64,000 bases of DNA from DATFKA01 sp042095835. Lineage in GTDB: Bacteria; Bacteroidota; Bacteroidia; Chitinophagales; Saprospiraceae. The translations under genes were made by a program, and so were the position numbers. Under the pieces are notes generated by a model, which was not told the origin of the DNA, did not search any database, and saw only the letters and a program-made list of their open reading frames with translations. The DNA is taken from contig JBELML010000016.1 in the NCBI GenBank assembly GCA_042095835.1, forward strand, positions 10,469-74,468, given 5' to 3'. This document shows, piece after piece, positions 8,983 through 17,129 of this stretch (position 1 is its first letter; every line of letters starts with the position of its first letter).

Positions 8983-10434
8983 TTAGTACCCCGGATTCTG
9001 CGTTAACAAACCACCACTTAAATTAATTTCTCTTGCTGGTATGGGTAGCAACAATTTTCTGGTATTGTAATCGGTGTATCCATTGTCCGCAGCGTGTGCA
9101 CTTAAAACTGCATCAGCTACTCCAAACCTTAGCAAATCAAAGAACCGTTGATTTTCGAAAGCCAACTCTACTCTTCTTTCTACCAGGAGAGCATCCTTGG
9201 TCAGTGCTGCCGGACGATCATCTACTGGATCAAAACCTGCTCTTGCTTTGACTTTCATGTAAGACTCAATAGCACTACCGTCTGAGGTTTGGTCCCCGCC
9301 TGCCATGATCGCTTCGGCATGCATCAACAATACATCTGCATAACGCAACACAATGACATCATTTCCAGCGAATCCTGGACTTTGGCCATAAGTCGGAGGG
9401 AAAACAGACACATCAGAACCATCTGGCAGGTACTTGGTCACCTCTGTCCAACTTGGGAAGGTAACATAAGACTCTTCGGTTCTATTGCCACCGAATTGCG
9501 TAAAGTCAGTTACAAGATTGTCATTGACCAAGTTCAAACCATCTTGTCTACCTTGACGAACTGTAGCCGTAAACTCTGCGGAGAAACCTTGGCTTTCTTG
9601 TACATTACCTGTTTCATATTGAATAGCGAAAAGAATTTCATCATTCAATTCATTATAAAATACATCATGGAAATTATCTTCTAAGCTGAAGGCTCCACTG
9701 TTGATAATATCCTCGCACATTTGCTGCGCAGCGCCATAATCAGGCGTCGGTTGCGATAAATATACTTTTGCCAAAAGGCCCTGTGCCGCAGCTTTTGATG
9801 CTCTAGATTTATAGGTATTATCCAAATTGGCTACACCTTCTTGTAGATCAGCGATGATCTGCTGATAAACTTGTTCTTCAGCAACTCTAGTAAATAGTAG
9901 TTCATTATCTGTAGGTCCGACTACAGTGGTCACTAAAGGTACTGCCCCGTACAATCTGACTAGCTTAAAGTAGGCAAAAGCTCTCAAGAACTTAGCTTCA
10001 GCTGTATAAGCCGCCTGATTGCTTTCATCTGCTACATCGATATAGTCCAAAACATTATTGGCTCTAAAAATAATCTCGTACATCGATTGATAATAGTCCT
10101 CTGATTGCACGTTATTAGGATCTACTCTATATCGGTGAAAATCAGCTCTCGACCCTTCCAAGGTGGCTGTTCGAGTATTATCACTTCGCATTTCTGTCAT
10201 CATGAATTCAAATTGGATACCACGATTAAAGCGTGTGGTATTAGATTCGGTGTTGACATTGACGCCCTGAATAGCATCATAGACCCCAATAACGCCAGCT
10301 AAGACATCATCGTCGGAGGCAAAAAATGCATCTACTACAATAGCAGAATCAGGTAATGGATTTAAAAATTCATCTTCACAGGAATAGAGCAAGAGCCCTA
10401 CCACCGCAAGAGTTATATATTTGAAAAACTTCAT
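8983..10434 (-). CDS. SusD/RagB family outer-membrane glycan-binding lipoprotein
   Basis: A 483-residue SusD-like protein. The signal peptide ends LLLYSC (lipid Cys19), followed by EDEFLNPLPDSAIVVDAFF, a typical SusD opening. The N-terminal TPR-like helical part (about 40-300) includes AEAKFLRAFAYFKLVRLYGAVPLV, the most conserved SusD stretch. The C-terminus carries DVLLMHAEA and VELAFENQRFFDLLRFG. SusD proteins form the lid of the SusC porin and deliver oligosaccharides to it. It lies 24 bp after SusC, and the PKD lipoprotein follows 18 bp later. Context points to alginate oligosaccharides as the ligand. Confidence 0.95.
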   Translation of the reverse strand: MKFFKYITLAVVGLLLYSCEDEFLNPLPDSAIVVDAFFASDDDVLAGVIGVYDAIQGVNVNTESNTTRFNRGIQFEFMMTEMRSDNTRTATLEGSRADFHRYRVDPNNVQSEDYYQSMYEIIFRANNVLDYIDVADESNQAAYTAEAKFLRAFAYFKLVRLYGAVPLVTTVVGPTDNELLFTRVAEEQVYQQIIADLQEGVANLDNTYKSRASKAAAQGLLAKVYLSQPTPDYGAAQQMCEDIINSGAFSLEDNFHDVFYNELNDEILFAIQYETGNVQESQGFSAEFTATVRQGRQDGLNLVNDNLVTDFTQFGGNRTEESYVTFPSWTEVTKYLPDGSDVSVFPPTYGQSPGFAGNDVIVLRYADVLLMHAEAIMAGGDQTSDGSAIESYMKVKARAGFDPVDDRPAALTKDALLVERRVELAFENQRFFDLLRFGVADAVLSAHAADNGYTDYNTRKLLLPIPAREINLSGGLLTQNPGY

Positions 10435-10458
10435 TAGTTGATTGTTTTTTGCTTAAGA

Positions 10459-13400
10459 TTAAAACTGAGCATTCAGCCCAACGGTGAATGTCCTAAATAA
10501 AGGCGTACCTGCACGCTGAGAACCATAGCTGATCGGTGTATTGTTCCCATCAATAAATTCAGGATTGAACCCTTTGTACTCATCAGAAGTCCTGTAAATT
10601 AGATTCTGGCCAGAGGCATACAAGCGCAAACCATTAATGAACCCTAATCTACCCAATTGGCTTTTTGTAAAATTGTAACCAATATTCACATTCCTCAGTG
10701 AAAAATAAGCCGCACTTTGTACGATATCATTGGTATGTACTCTTTGCTGAAGGAAAGTAGCATTAGGAATCACACCATCTTCAACTACCTGCTGCACATC
10801 AGATGTACCACCTTGCCAATGGGTAAAGAAGTACTGATCTCCAACATTTCTCACCTGAGCACCTTGGCTACCTTGTATCATAAAAGAGAAGTCAAAATTA
10901 CCGATAGCAAACTCATTGGTAAGACTCCAAATCAAGTCTGGATATGGATCTCCAAGAATGGTTTTATCGGCATCCGAAATCAGACCATCACCATTTAAAT
11001 CCTTGACGATGACATCTTCTGACAAACCGTTAATCGGAATATAAGGAGAGTCATAGTACTGAGTAGACAACTCTTCGTCTACCACGTATCCATAAAAAGA
11101 GGAGATAGGATTGCCCACTGAGTTAATCCATTGGGAGTTTCTACCCCAACCATCAACGGTCAACTGTCCGTTAGATTCACCAAAATCTAGCAAGGTATTT
11201 TGGTTGGTTGAAGCGATCACAGTAGTATTCCAACGCAATCTGCCATTATTCAGGTTAGTCGTTCTCAATTCGAACTCCCAGCCTTTATTTTCTACCTTAC
11301 CCAAATTCACAATACCTGCATCGAAGCCGGTAACAAAAGAAACAGGGTTTTCTAATAATAATTGATCACTTGTTCTGACATAATAATCAATCGAACCTTG
11401 TACTCTGTTATCAAAAAATCCAAAGTCAATCCCTGGGTTAAATTCTTCTGAAGCTTCCCATTGTAATAAAGGATTAACAATACTGAGTGGTGAAACCCCA
11501 GGAGTAATACCACCTCCAGTGATCGCAGAGGAAGTACTCAACAATGCCAAGTAGGGATAGTTATTGACAATATCATCGCCTACGCTAAAGTTCTCATTAC
11601 CGGTGAGTCCATAACTCACTCTTAATTTCAATCTACTCAGCAGACCATTATCATTAATAAAGTCTTCGTTATGCATATTCCAACCAACTGAAACAGCTGG
11701 GAAATTTCCCCATTTAGAATTCACCCCAAATACAGAACTCGCATCTCTTCTGAAAGAAGCATTTACTAAGTATCTATCATCAAATACATAGTTGATTCTA
11801 CCGAAGTAGCCAATCTTGTTTTTCTCGTAGTTGATCTCTTCAAATTCGGAGACGATAGTTGCTCCTTGCAAGTTTTTCAGTAAGTCATTCGTAAAGCCCG
11901 ATCCAGAAATATTACTATTTTCCACCTCTCTTTTCTGGAAGGTTGCGCCTACTAAAAGATTCAGCCCATGATTTCCAAACTCCTTATTATAGGCGATTGT
12001 ATTATCCGAGATAATTCTATTACGTACTCTATTTTGCAAGTTATACTGCGCTCTACCTGCTCCAGAAGCGTGGTGCATCACACCGTTGTATCTGGTTCTT
12101 TTTCGATTCTCTATCGTTACCCCCAAGGAGGTTTTAGCTATTAAGCCATCGGCAATTTTATACCTTAAATAAGTAGAAGATAACAACTTGGTCTTGTACT
12201 CATAGTGCTCTCTTTCTACATATTGGGCGTAGGGGTTCATATCACCTGAAGTACGTGGTCTACTAGAACCTTGATCATCAGTAGGATCGATGTCGATATT
12301 ATCTAAGTGATCCTCCAGAAAATAGTCTCCCACTTTCACATCTGGATACTCGTCTCTATCTACATACTTGATCGTCTCTTCCGTATGGTAGATGAGCAAC
12401 CAAGGCGATTGTCTGATAGGATTATGAACAGAAGTAGGTAATGCTCTGCGTCTAGAGTGAGATGGATTGATTTTAAAGCCAAATTTTAGACGGTTCGAAA
12501 TTTCCGTATCCATCTTAATATTACCCGCATACATGCGGTAATCATCAGTAAGGACTACACCTTGATCACCTAAAGTTCTAAGAGATACACTAAATTTTGT
12601 AGCTTCACTTCCTCCTCTAGCGGAGAAAGAATGACTAGAGATATTGCCTCCATCAAAAAATACATCTTGCCAGTCTCTATCTACGCCTGTTTCTTCGACC
12701 AGTTGTAGCGCATACTGCGTATTATTGGTAAGAAAACCTGCTTGAGCCAACTCAAAATCTGCCCATCCGGCAACGCTTTTTCGATAATCGTCACTTCCAA
12801 AGGCTTCTTTTCTTCCAAAATAAGTTTGGTAGCTAAACTGGGTTTTCCCAGCCTGACCATCTTTAGTGGTAATCATGATGACACCATTCGACCCTTCACT
12901 ACCATAGATTGCGGCAGATGCAGCATCTTTAAGCACCTCAAAAGAGGCAATATCATTCATGTCGAGGTTACTTAAAAAGTCAGGATCGACAACCAAACCA
13001 TCGACAACTACTGCCGGGCCAGCGTCAGCATTAATAGATCCAAAACCCCTAACGGTAATAGTAGGTGCAGCTCCAGCCTCTGCTGAGGTAGCCTGAATGT
13101 TCACCCCAGATACTTGACCAATCAGAGCTTCATCGACTCTTGCTACTGCAATTTGGTCTAGTTTTTCATTTTCTACTCTTGATACCGCACCCGTTAAATG
13201 TGATTTTTTCTGGGTACCATACCCAATTACAATGACCTCGTCCAGGAGGTCACCGTCCAACTCCATCGTAACATTGATCGTAGATCGGCCGGCAACTTCT
13301 ACCTCCTGCTCCATCATACCGGTATAACTAAATACCAATACGGCATCGGCATCCGCATCAATGTTGTATCTACCGTCTAGATCAGTAACTGCACCAGTAG

Positions 13401-13596
13401 TGGTACCTTTAATGACCACTGTAGCACCGATAAGGGGCATGCCATCTTCCGCAGAAGTAACTACACCCGTAATTGGCGCAAACGTTTTGTTAGGGCTTGT
13501 TTTTCCCGCTAAGTTTGTCGGAAAACAAAACACCAACCCATAAATCCCCACCAGCAAGGTGTAAAACAGGGATGCGTTTGTTAATTTTGTTCGCAT
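10459..13596 (-). CDS. SusC-like TonB-dependent outer-membrane transporter
   Basis: About 1045 residues from the ATG at 13596. That start gives a good signal peptide (MRTKLTNASLFYTLLVGIYGLVFCF). An in-frame ATG at 13710 would add 38 residues without signal character. Domains: a carboxypeptidase-regulatory-like beta-sandwich (ITGVVTSAEDGMPLIGATVVIKG), a TonB-box-like DEVIVIGYGTQ, a plug with VRGFGSINADAGPAVVVDG and SNGVIMITTK, and a 22-strand barrel ending FRTFTVGLNAQF. It imports oligosaccharides using TonB energy, paired with SusD. As first gene of the alginate operon it sits about 220 bp downstream of the GntR gene on the same strand. Confidence 0.95.
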   Translation of the reverse strand: MRTKLTNASLFYTLLVGIYGLVFCFPTNLAGKTSPNKTFAPITGVVTSAEDGMPLIGATVVIKGTTTGAVTDLDGRYNIDADADAVLVFSYTGMMEQEVEVAGRSTINVTMELDGDLLDEVIVIGYGTQKKSHLTGAVSRVENEKLDQIAVARVDEALIGQVSGVNIQATSAEAGAAPTITVRGFGSINADAGPAVVVDGLVVDPDFLSNLDMNDIASFEVLKDAASAAIYGSEGSNGVIMITTKDGQAGKTQFSYQTYFGRKEAFGSDDYRKSVAGWADFELAQAGFLTNNTQYALQLVEETGVDRDWQDVFFDGGNISSHSFSARGGSEATKFSVSLRTLGDQGVVLTDDYRMYAGNIKMDTEISNRLKFGFKINPSHSRRRALPTSVHNPIRQSPWLLIYHTEETIKYVDRDEYPDVKVGDYFLEDHLDNIDIDPTDDQGSSRPRTSGDMNPYAQYVEREHYEYKTKLLSSTYLRYKIADGLIAKTSLGVTIENRKRTRYNGVMHHASGAGRAQYNLQNRVRNRIISDNTIAYNKEFGNHGLNLLVGATFQKREVENSNISGSGFTNDLLKNLQGATIVSEFEEINYEKNKIGYFGRINYVFDDRYLVNASFRRDASSVFGVNSKWGNFPAVSVGWNMHNEDFINDNGLLSRLKLRVSYGLTGNENFSVGDDIVNNYPYLALLSTSSAITGGGITPGVSPLSIVNPLLQWEASEEFNPGIDFGFFDNRVQGSIDYYVRTSDQLLLENPVSFVTGFDAGIVNLGKVENKGWEFELRTTNLNNGRLRWNTTVIASTNQNTLLDFGESNGQLTVDGWGRNSQWINSVGNPISSFYGYVVDEELSTQYYDSPYIPINGLSEDVIVKDLNGDGLISDADKTILGDPYPDLIWSLTNEFAIGNFDFSFMIQGSQGAQVRNVGDQYFFTHWQGGTSDVQQVVEDGVIPNATFLQQRVHTNDIVQSAAYFSLRNVNIGYNFTKSQLGRLGFINGLRLYASGQNLIYRTSDEYKGFNPEFIDGNNTPISYGSQRAGTPLFRTFTVGLNAQF

Positions 13597-13622
13597 AAGT
13601 TTAATTTTAATATTGATTTTTT

Positions 13623-13646
13623 GGCTCATCTCAAAAGAGATGGGCC
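13623..13646 (-). promoter_or_regulatory. Hairpin in the susC leader
   Basis: Twenty-six bases upstream of the chosen susC ATG the minus-strand RNA would read GGCCCAUCUC-uuuu-GAGAUGAGCC. That is a 10-bp stem with one mismatch and a four-base loop. It could modulate translation of the SusC/D operon. It falls inside the reading frame if the ATG at 13710 were used, which also favours the later start. Confidence 0.35.
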
Positions 13647-13813
13647 CTTTTATTACGTTGTCTAAGTCTTTTTGTGCATGCGATTCTAGGGTCAACAAGT
13701 AGAAACTCATTGATCAGTTTGCTTAATTTTTTAGTTTCAGACATAGGCAACCAATGTAAAGGCTTGTAAACAAATCTTTACAAAAGAATAATAATGGTTT
13801 GATTTTGGGGTAC

Positions 13814-14515
13814 TTATTTGCCTTTACGGCTAAACGCTAATACATCACTTAAATGCAATCCCATTGCTTTTTCAGCTGCATCTGGATCTTGAGCTATAAT
13901 CGCATCAAGAATCCCCTTATGCTCCTCTATGGAATTGACCGAACGCCCATTTTCACAAACGTCCAGATTAATAAAACTCTTTATAATATCTGGAGTTATG
14001 ATAATCATCATAGACTTCAGTACATTATTCTTACTTGCTTCGGCAATCTTAATATGAAACAACAAGTCCTCTTCTACTGCTGGGATATCTTGTTTTGCCT
14101 TAGCATCGAAGGCCTCCATAGCCGCTTTTATATTTTGAATATCCTCCTCCGTCCGCTTGAGTGCTGCCAAACGCGCCGCTTCACACTCTAACAAGATTCT
14201 CGTTTCCACTAGTGAGACAAAATCACTGTCCTCAATTTTCAGTACATCGGATATAAGACCTTCTAAAGCAGTAACTCCCATCCCTGCTACTACCGTGCCT
14301 CGCTGAGGCAAGGTTTTCAAAATACCATAGAACTCTAGCTTCTGTAGGGCAATCCGCAGATTGCCTCTACTCACCTTGAAGGTTTCTGCCAGCTTCCGTT
14401 CGGATGGTAATTTATCTCCTGGATTAAGCTGTGCCGATACAATAAGCTCGCGTACCTGACGAATGATTTTGTCAGTTGGCGATTGAATATTTATTTCCTG
14501 AAAATTTTGTACCAC
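13814..14515 (-). CDS. GntR-family transcriptional regulator, FCD (FadR-type) subfamily
   Basis: A 233-residue regulator. The N-terminal winged helix (about 10-78) contains GDKLPSERKLAETFKVSRGNLRIALQKLEFYGILKTLPQRGTVV. The all-helical FCD ligand domain (about 95-225) has the usual metal-type positions in ETRILLECEAARLAA, DLLFHIKIAEASKN and SIEEHKGILDAI. Such regulators respond to sugar acids and their catabolites. In Bacteroidota alginate loci a GntR/FCD protein next to susCD commonly controls the locus. A perfect palindrome lies 34 bp upstream, so autoregulation is likely. The effector is not known; an alginate-derived keto-sugar acid is the natural guess. Confidence 0.92.
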   Translation of the reverse strand: MVQNFQEINIQSPTDKIIRQVRELIVSAQLNPGDKLPSERKLAETFKVSRGNLRIALQKLEFYGILKTLPQRGTVVAGMGVTALEGLISDVLKIEDSDFVSLVETRILLECEAARLAALKRTEEDIQNIKAAMEAFDAKAKQDIPAVEEDLLFHIKIAEASKNNVLKSMMIIITPDIIKSFINLDVCENGRSVNSIEEHKGILDAIIAQDPDAAEKAMGLHLSDVLAFSRKGK

Positions 14516-14548
14516 TATTGGCGAATCTATGTTAGTTTAACGAATCAA

Positions 14549-14564
14549 AACTGGTTAACCAGTT
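14549..14564. promoter_or_regulatory. Perfect palindromic operator for the GntR/FCD regulator
   Basis: The sequence AACTGGTTAACCAGTT is a perfect 16-bp palindrome centred between the gntR start and its promoter region. Its TGGT-n2-ACCA core fits FadR/FCD-type operators. I did not find a second perfect copy in front of susC. Confidence 0.6.
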
Positions 14565-14708
14565 AAATACATAATAAATGTAATCCTAAAATTGGTATAT
14601 TCAAACAAATAGTCACTTTTTTTTTCTGCAACCGTTCGTCTTTTGGAGAGAGCATGACTTAACCCAATTAAATATGGATTCTGAATAGGGAGATTATATG
14701 GATAAAAT

Positions 14709-14763
14709 TGGCACAAAATCTACTCGATCAAAATGCGAGACTTATTCTTTGTCCGTTACTTAA
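14709..14763. repeat. Truncated family A element (one arm only)
   Basis: Only the right third of a family A element is present: TGGCACAAAATCTACTCGAT, then CAAAATGCGAGACTTATTC, ending TTTGTCCGTTACTTAA. It matches the right arm of the copy at 18491-18654 closely. The core and left arm are absent. Confidence 0.7.
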
Positions 14764-14874
14764 ATAATCTCCCAGTAGGTATTTACGCTTTGCAAATCAT
14801 AGATGGGAAAAGACAAGTGTACTAAGAAGATCGTAAAAAACTAGGTCAATTCAGAGGCTATTTGAATGTATGAT

Positions 14875-15127
14875 TAGGGCAAACGCACTAAAAAATTACC
14901 CTACAATTTTTTATAATTCTTACTGAAACTCCAATTCAAAACCGCTCTAGCATCTTCATTTTTGTCATTCGATACAAAAACGAAGCAAAAAAATCTTGCC
15001 TAGCCAAACTCGTTCCACTCGAACAGTGCCTAGGCGGCCTCCCGCACTTCGCTTATCACCTTTTTCACTCTTAATTTCGAGTAATAAGCATTTCTTTTTC
15101 AGTTTTTATTTTAATGCGTTTGTCCTA
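14875..15127. repeat. Intergenic repeat element, family B copy 1
   Basis: Terminal inverted repeats are TAGGGCAAACGCA and TGCGTTTGTCCTA. Interior blocks include CTGAAACTCCAATTCAAAAC, TCGATACAAAAACGAAGCAA, TCTTGCCTAGCCAAACTCG, TGCCTAGGCGGC and TTAATTTCGAGTAATAAGCA. They appear in the same order, inverted, at 40246-40488. The two copies differ mainly in a short variable segment after CTAGCATCTT. The only sizeable ORF inside (14996-15187) follows no recognisable protein. Confidence 0.85.
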
Positions 15128-15199
15128 ATGTATGATAACAGAGCACTCATCATTAGACTTTTTGATTGGATGATGGTGCTTCTTTAGATATCCAAACAA

Positions 15200-15240
15200 C
15201 GATGACTCTATCCCAGGTAGGAAAAGAGTCATCGCTTTTT
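15200..15240 (+). terminator. Hairpin terminator-like structure
   Basis: Arms CGATGACTCT and AGAGTCATCG (10 bp, perfect), with a 15-nt loop, are followed by CTTTTTG on the plus strand. It lies about 30 bp beyond the stop of the minus-strand exported protein, so it may also help end that transcript. Confidence 0.55.
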
Positions 15241-15264
15241 GATAAAAAATAGTTTGCGCAGGTT

Positions 15265-15705
15265 TTACTGTATCTCAAACCACAACATATTCTTATCTTC
15301 TTTTTTCAGCATGGTAGATCCACCACTCATCACTACAGAATTGGTCAATCCTAATTTATTGATGATAGCATCTGACATTTGAAAGCCCTGAGGCATGCGC
15401 AAACGTAAGTTTTTCTTTGGTCTGCGATCCAAGTGAAATTGAGCTTTACCATCTACGATGCGTAGTTTCGCAGTGAATACGCCCTTTCCTTCCTGCTTAC
15501 CTAGGACGATGTTTTGTATTTCTGCCTCGATTCCTTTAGGTGTTTTTTTCGTCACCTTTAAATGTAAAGAGACATGGACAAAAATGGATTCGATGTCTCC
15601 AGTATCAACTAGGTCTATCACGGCTGGAGGATTAGTAGCAGGAGTAGTTGCATTTGCAAAAGTAGAAGTAAACATGAAAGCGATGGCGATGAATAAGATT
15701 CTCAT
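15265..15705 (-). CDS. Exported protein of unknown function
   Basis: I do not recognise a family. From the ATG at 15705 the protein is 146 residues with a clear signal peptide, MRILFIAIAFMFTSTFANA. The in-frame ATG at 15744 would prefix an unsuitable YFKYTSI stretch. The mature part is small, beta-rich and basic (KLRIVDGKAQFHLDRRPKKNLRLRMPQGFQ), ending MLKKEDKNMLWFEIQ. There are no cysteines, so it is a soluble periplasmic or secreted product. It is transcribed divergently from the ECF sigma gene and is not obviously part of its operon. Confidence 0.6.
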   Translation of the reverse strand: MRILFIAIAFMFTSTFANATTPATNPPAVIDLVDTGDIESIFVHVSLHLKVTKKTPKGIEAEIQNIVLGKQEGKGVFTAKLRIVDGKAQFHLDRRPKKNLRLRMPQGFQMSDAIINKLGLTNSVVMSGGSTMLKKEDKNMLWFEIQ

Positions 15706-15977
15706 GATTGATGTGTATTTGAAATATTTTTTTAGGTACCGCAAAAAATATAATCTTTCGAGTTGGTCCTAACTTTTTGAAGCTAAGTGATTCATTTTAA
15801 ACGTGATTCGAAAAGTTAGGAACTCTAAAATCGAAAGTTTATTTTTTGCTTACTACTAATTGATTTACACCCAATAGACTGCTCAGCTTGTTCTTCTTCC
15901 CGAAACTTTCTCTTTTTTTTTGAAAAAATATTTACCCAACTGTAAGAAACCCTACCAAAACAGTATCTAAGTAGCTG

Positions 15978-16484
15978 ATGAAACATTCATTAGAACATAT
16001 AATCCAGCAATACAAAACATCTATATTTAAGATATGTCTTGGCTATGCAGCTACCCAAGCAGAGGCAGAAGACTTATTGCAGGAAACCTTTATTAATATA
16101 TGGAAGGGCCTAGCTCGGTTTCGAGAAGAAGCCAAGCTAAAAACCTGGATTTATCGCGTCACCGTTAATACTTGCCTGGTGAGTTTGCGAAAGAAGCGGA
16201 TCCCAACAACCGCTCTCACAACCCTCCAAGAAATTCATTTATCATCATACTCTTCAAGTCCCGAAAATAGCGAAGCTTTAGAGCTACTCCATCAGCACAT
16301 TCAGGCACTTCCAGAAAAAGACCGAGTGATCATCTTGCTCTACCTAGAAGCTTTGAGTCATAAAGAAATTGCTCAGGTCATAGGTATTTCTGCCAATCAT
16401 GTAGGTGTCCGAATTAGTAGAATAAAACAGCGACTTCGCAGTCGAATGACTTTGGGAGTATTAGGAAAAGACAGGAAACTGTGA
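15978..16484 (+). CDS. ECF-type RNA polymerase sigma factor
   Basis: A 168-residue sigma-70 family extracytoplasmic-function sigma factor. Region 2 is visible as AEAEDLLQETFINIWKGLARFREEAKLKTWIYRVTVNTCL (about 30-72). Region 4 is LPEKDRVIILLYLEALSHKEIAQVIGISANHVGVRISRIKQRL (about 112-156), with its helix-turn-helix. The length is standard. A membrane protein gene follows 32 bp downstream, where an anti-sigma factor would normally be, and a glucanase gene follows that. It probably directs RNA polymerase to a small regulon in response to an envelope or nutrient signal. Confidence 0.93.
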   Translation: MKHSLEHIIQQYKTSIFKICLGYAATQAEAEDLLQETFINIWKGLARFREEAKLKTWIYRVTVNTCLVSLRKKRIPTTALTTLQEIHLSSYSSSPENSEALELLHQHIQALPEKDRVIILLYLEALSHKEIAQVIGISANHVGVRISRIKQRLRSRMTLGVLGKDRKL

Positions 16485-16516
16485 CATTACAACACTAAAT
16501 CATTACATCATTCAAT

Positions 16517-17110
16517 ATGGAGAATCTAGAAAAAATTTGGACCCAGCTTAATGACATTTCTCTTGATTTAAAAGAGGTAATTCAAGAGGAGGCCGACAAT
16601 TCTATCTTTAAGCAGCTAGAAAAAGAGGAACAACTTAGAAAGAAGTATAATCCCTTTTTATTTGGCTTGATCGCCCTGATCCCTTTAGTCTTTTGGGGGC
16701 TCCTACATCAAAATATGGATTGGACGAAAGCCCTTGGTATAGCCTGCATTACTGGATCAGGAGTCGCTATTGCTACTTTTTCTCAAATCGTAAAAATCCC
16801 GCTACAGCAATTTCAGTATGATCAGAGTTCTCTAGACTTTATGTCTATCGTCAAACAGAAACTAGATCAGTCTAGAATGATGCTCGTCATTGGAGTACTG
16901 CTACAAGTACTGTTATTAGGTACTGGCCTTTATCTGCTTATTTTTTCTAATACCCCCCTGGATAATTTACTCTTATTTTCAGGTATCATGATGAGTTTAT
17001 GTGGTTTAGTTATAGGCTTAAATATTGCGTCATTCAATCGCCATTACCGAGATATTTACCAGAAGATCGCTCGATTCCTAGAAGAAGATGAAGAGAATTG
17101 GTTAATTTGA
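16517..17110 (+). CDS. Four-helix membrane protein next to ECF sigma factor (anti-sigma candidate)
   Basis: A 197-residue protein with a cytoplasmic helical N-terminus (about 1-45, charged: EEADNSIFKQLEKEEQLRKKYN) and four hydrophobic segments near 47-65, 72-92, 117-142 and 150-170. The C-terminal tail is short and acidic. Similar proteins sit directly after ECF sigma genes in Bacteroidota and are presumed to act on the sigma factor. There is no zinc-binding HxxxCxxC anti-sigma motif, so the mechanism is open. The intergenic gap holds the words ATTACAACA and ATTACATCATT, which recur elsewhere in the window. Confidence 0.65.
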   Translation: MENLEKIWTQLNDISLDLKEVIQEEADNSIFKQLEKEEQLRKKYNPFLFGLIALIPLVFWGLLHQNMDWTKALGIACITGSGVAIATFSQIVKIPLQQFQYDQSSLDFMSIVKQKLDQSRMMLVIGVLLQVLLLGTGLYLLIFSNTPLDNLLLFSGIMMSLCGLVIGLNIASFNRHYRDIYQKIARFLEEDEENWLI

Positions 17111-17129
17111 GAAAAAGCTTCAATTGATT

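Noticed and set aside
13711..13813. Second GntR operator upstream of susC
   Set aside because: Only loose ACCA/TGGT half-words occur; no palindrome comparable to the one at 14549 is visible.
14996..15187. 63-codon plus-strand ORF
   Set aside because: It lies inside the family B repeat, and the second copy at 40246 does not keep the frame. It is not a gene.
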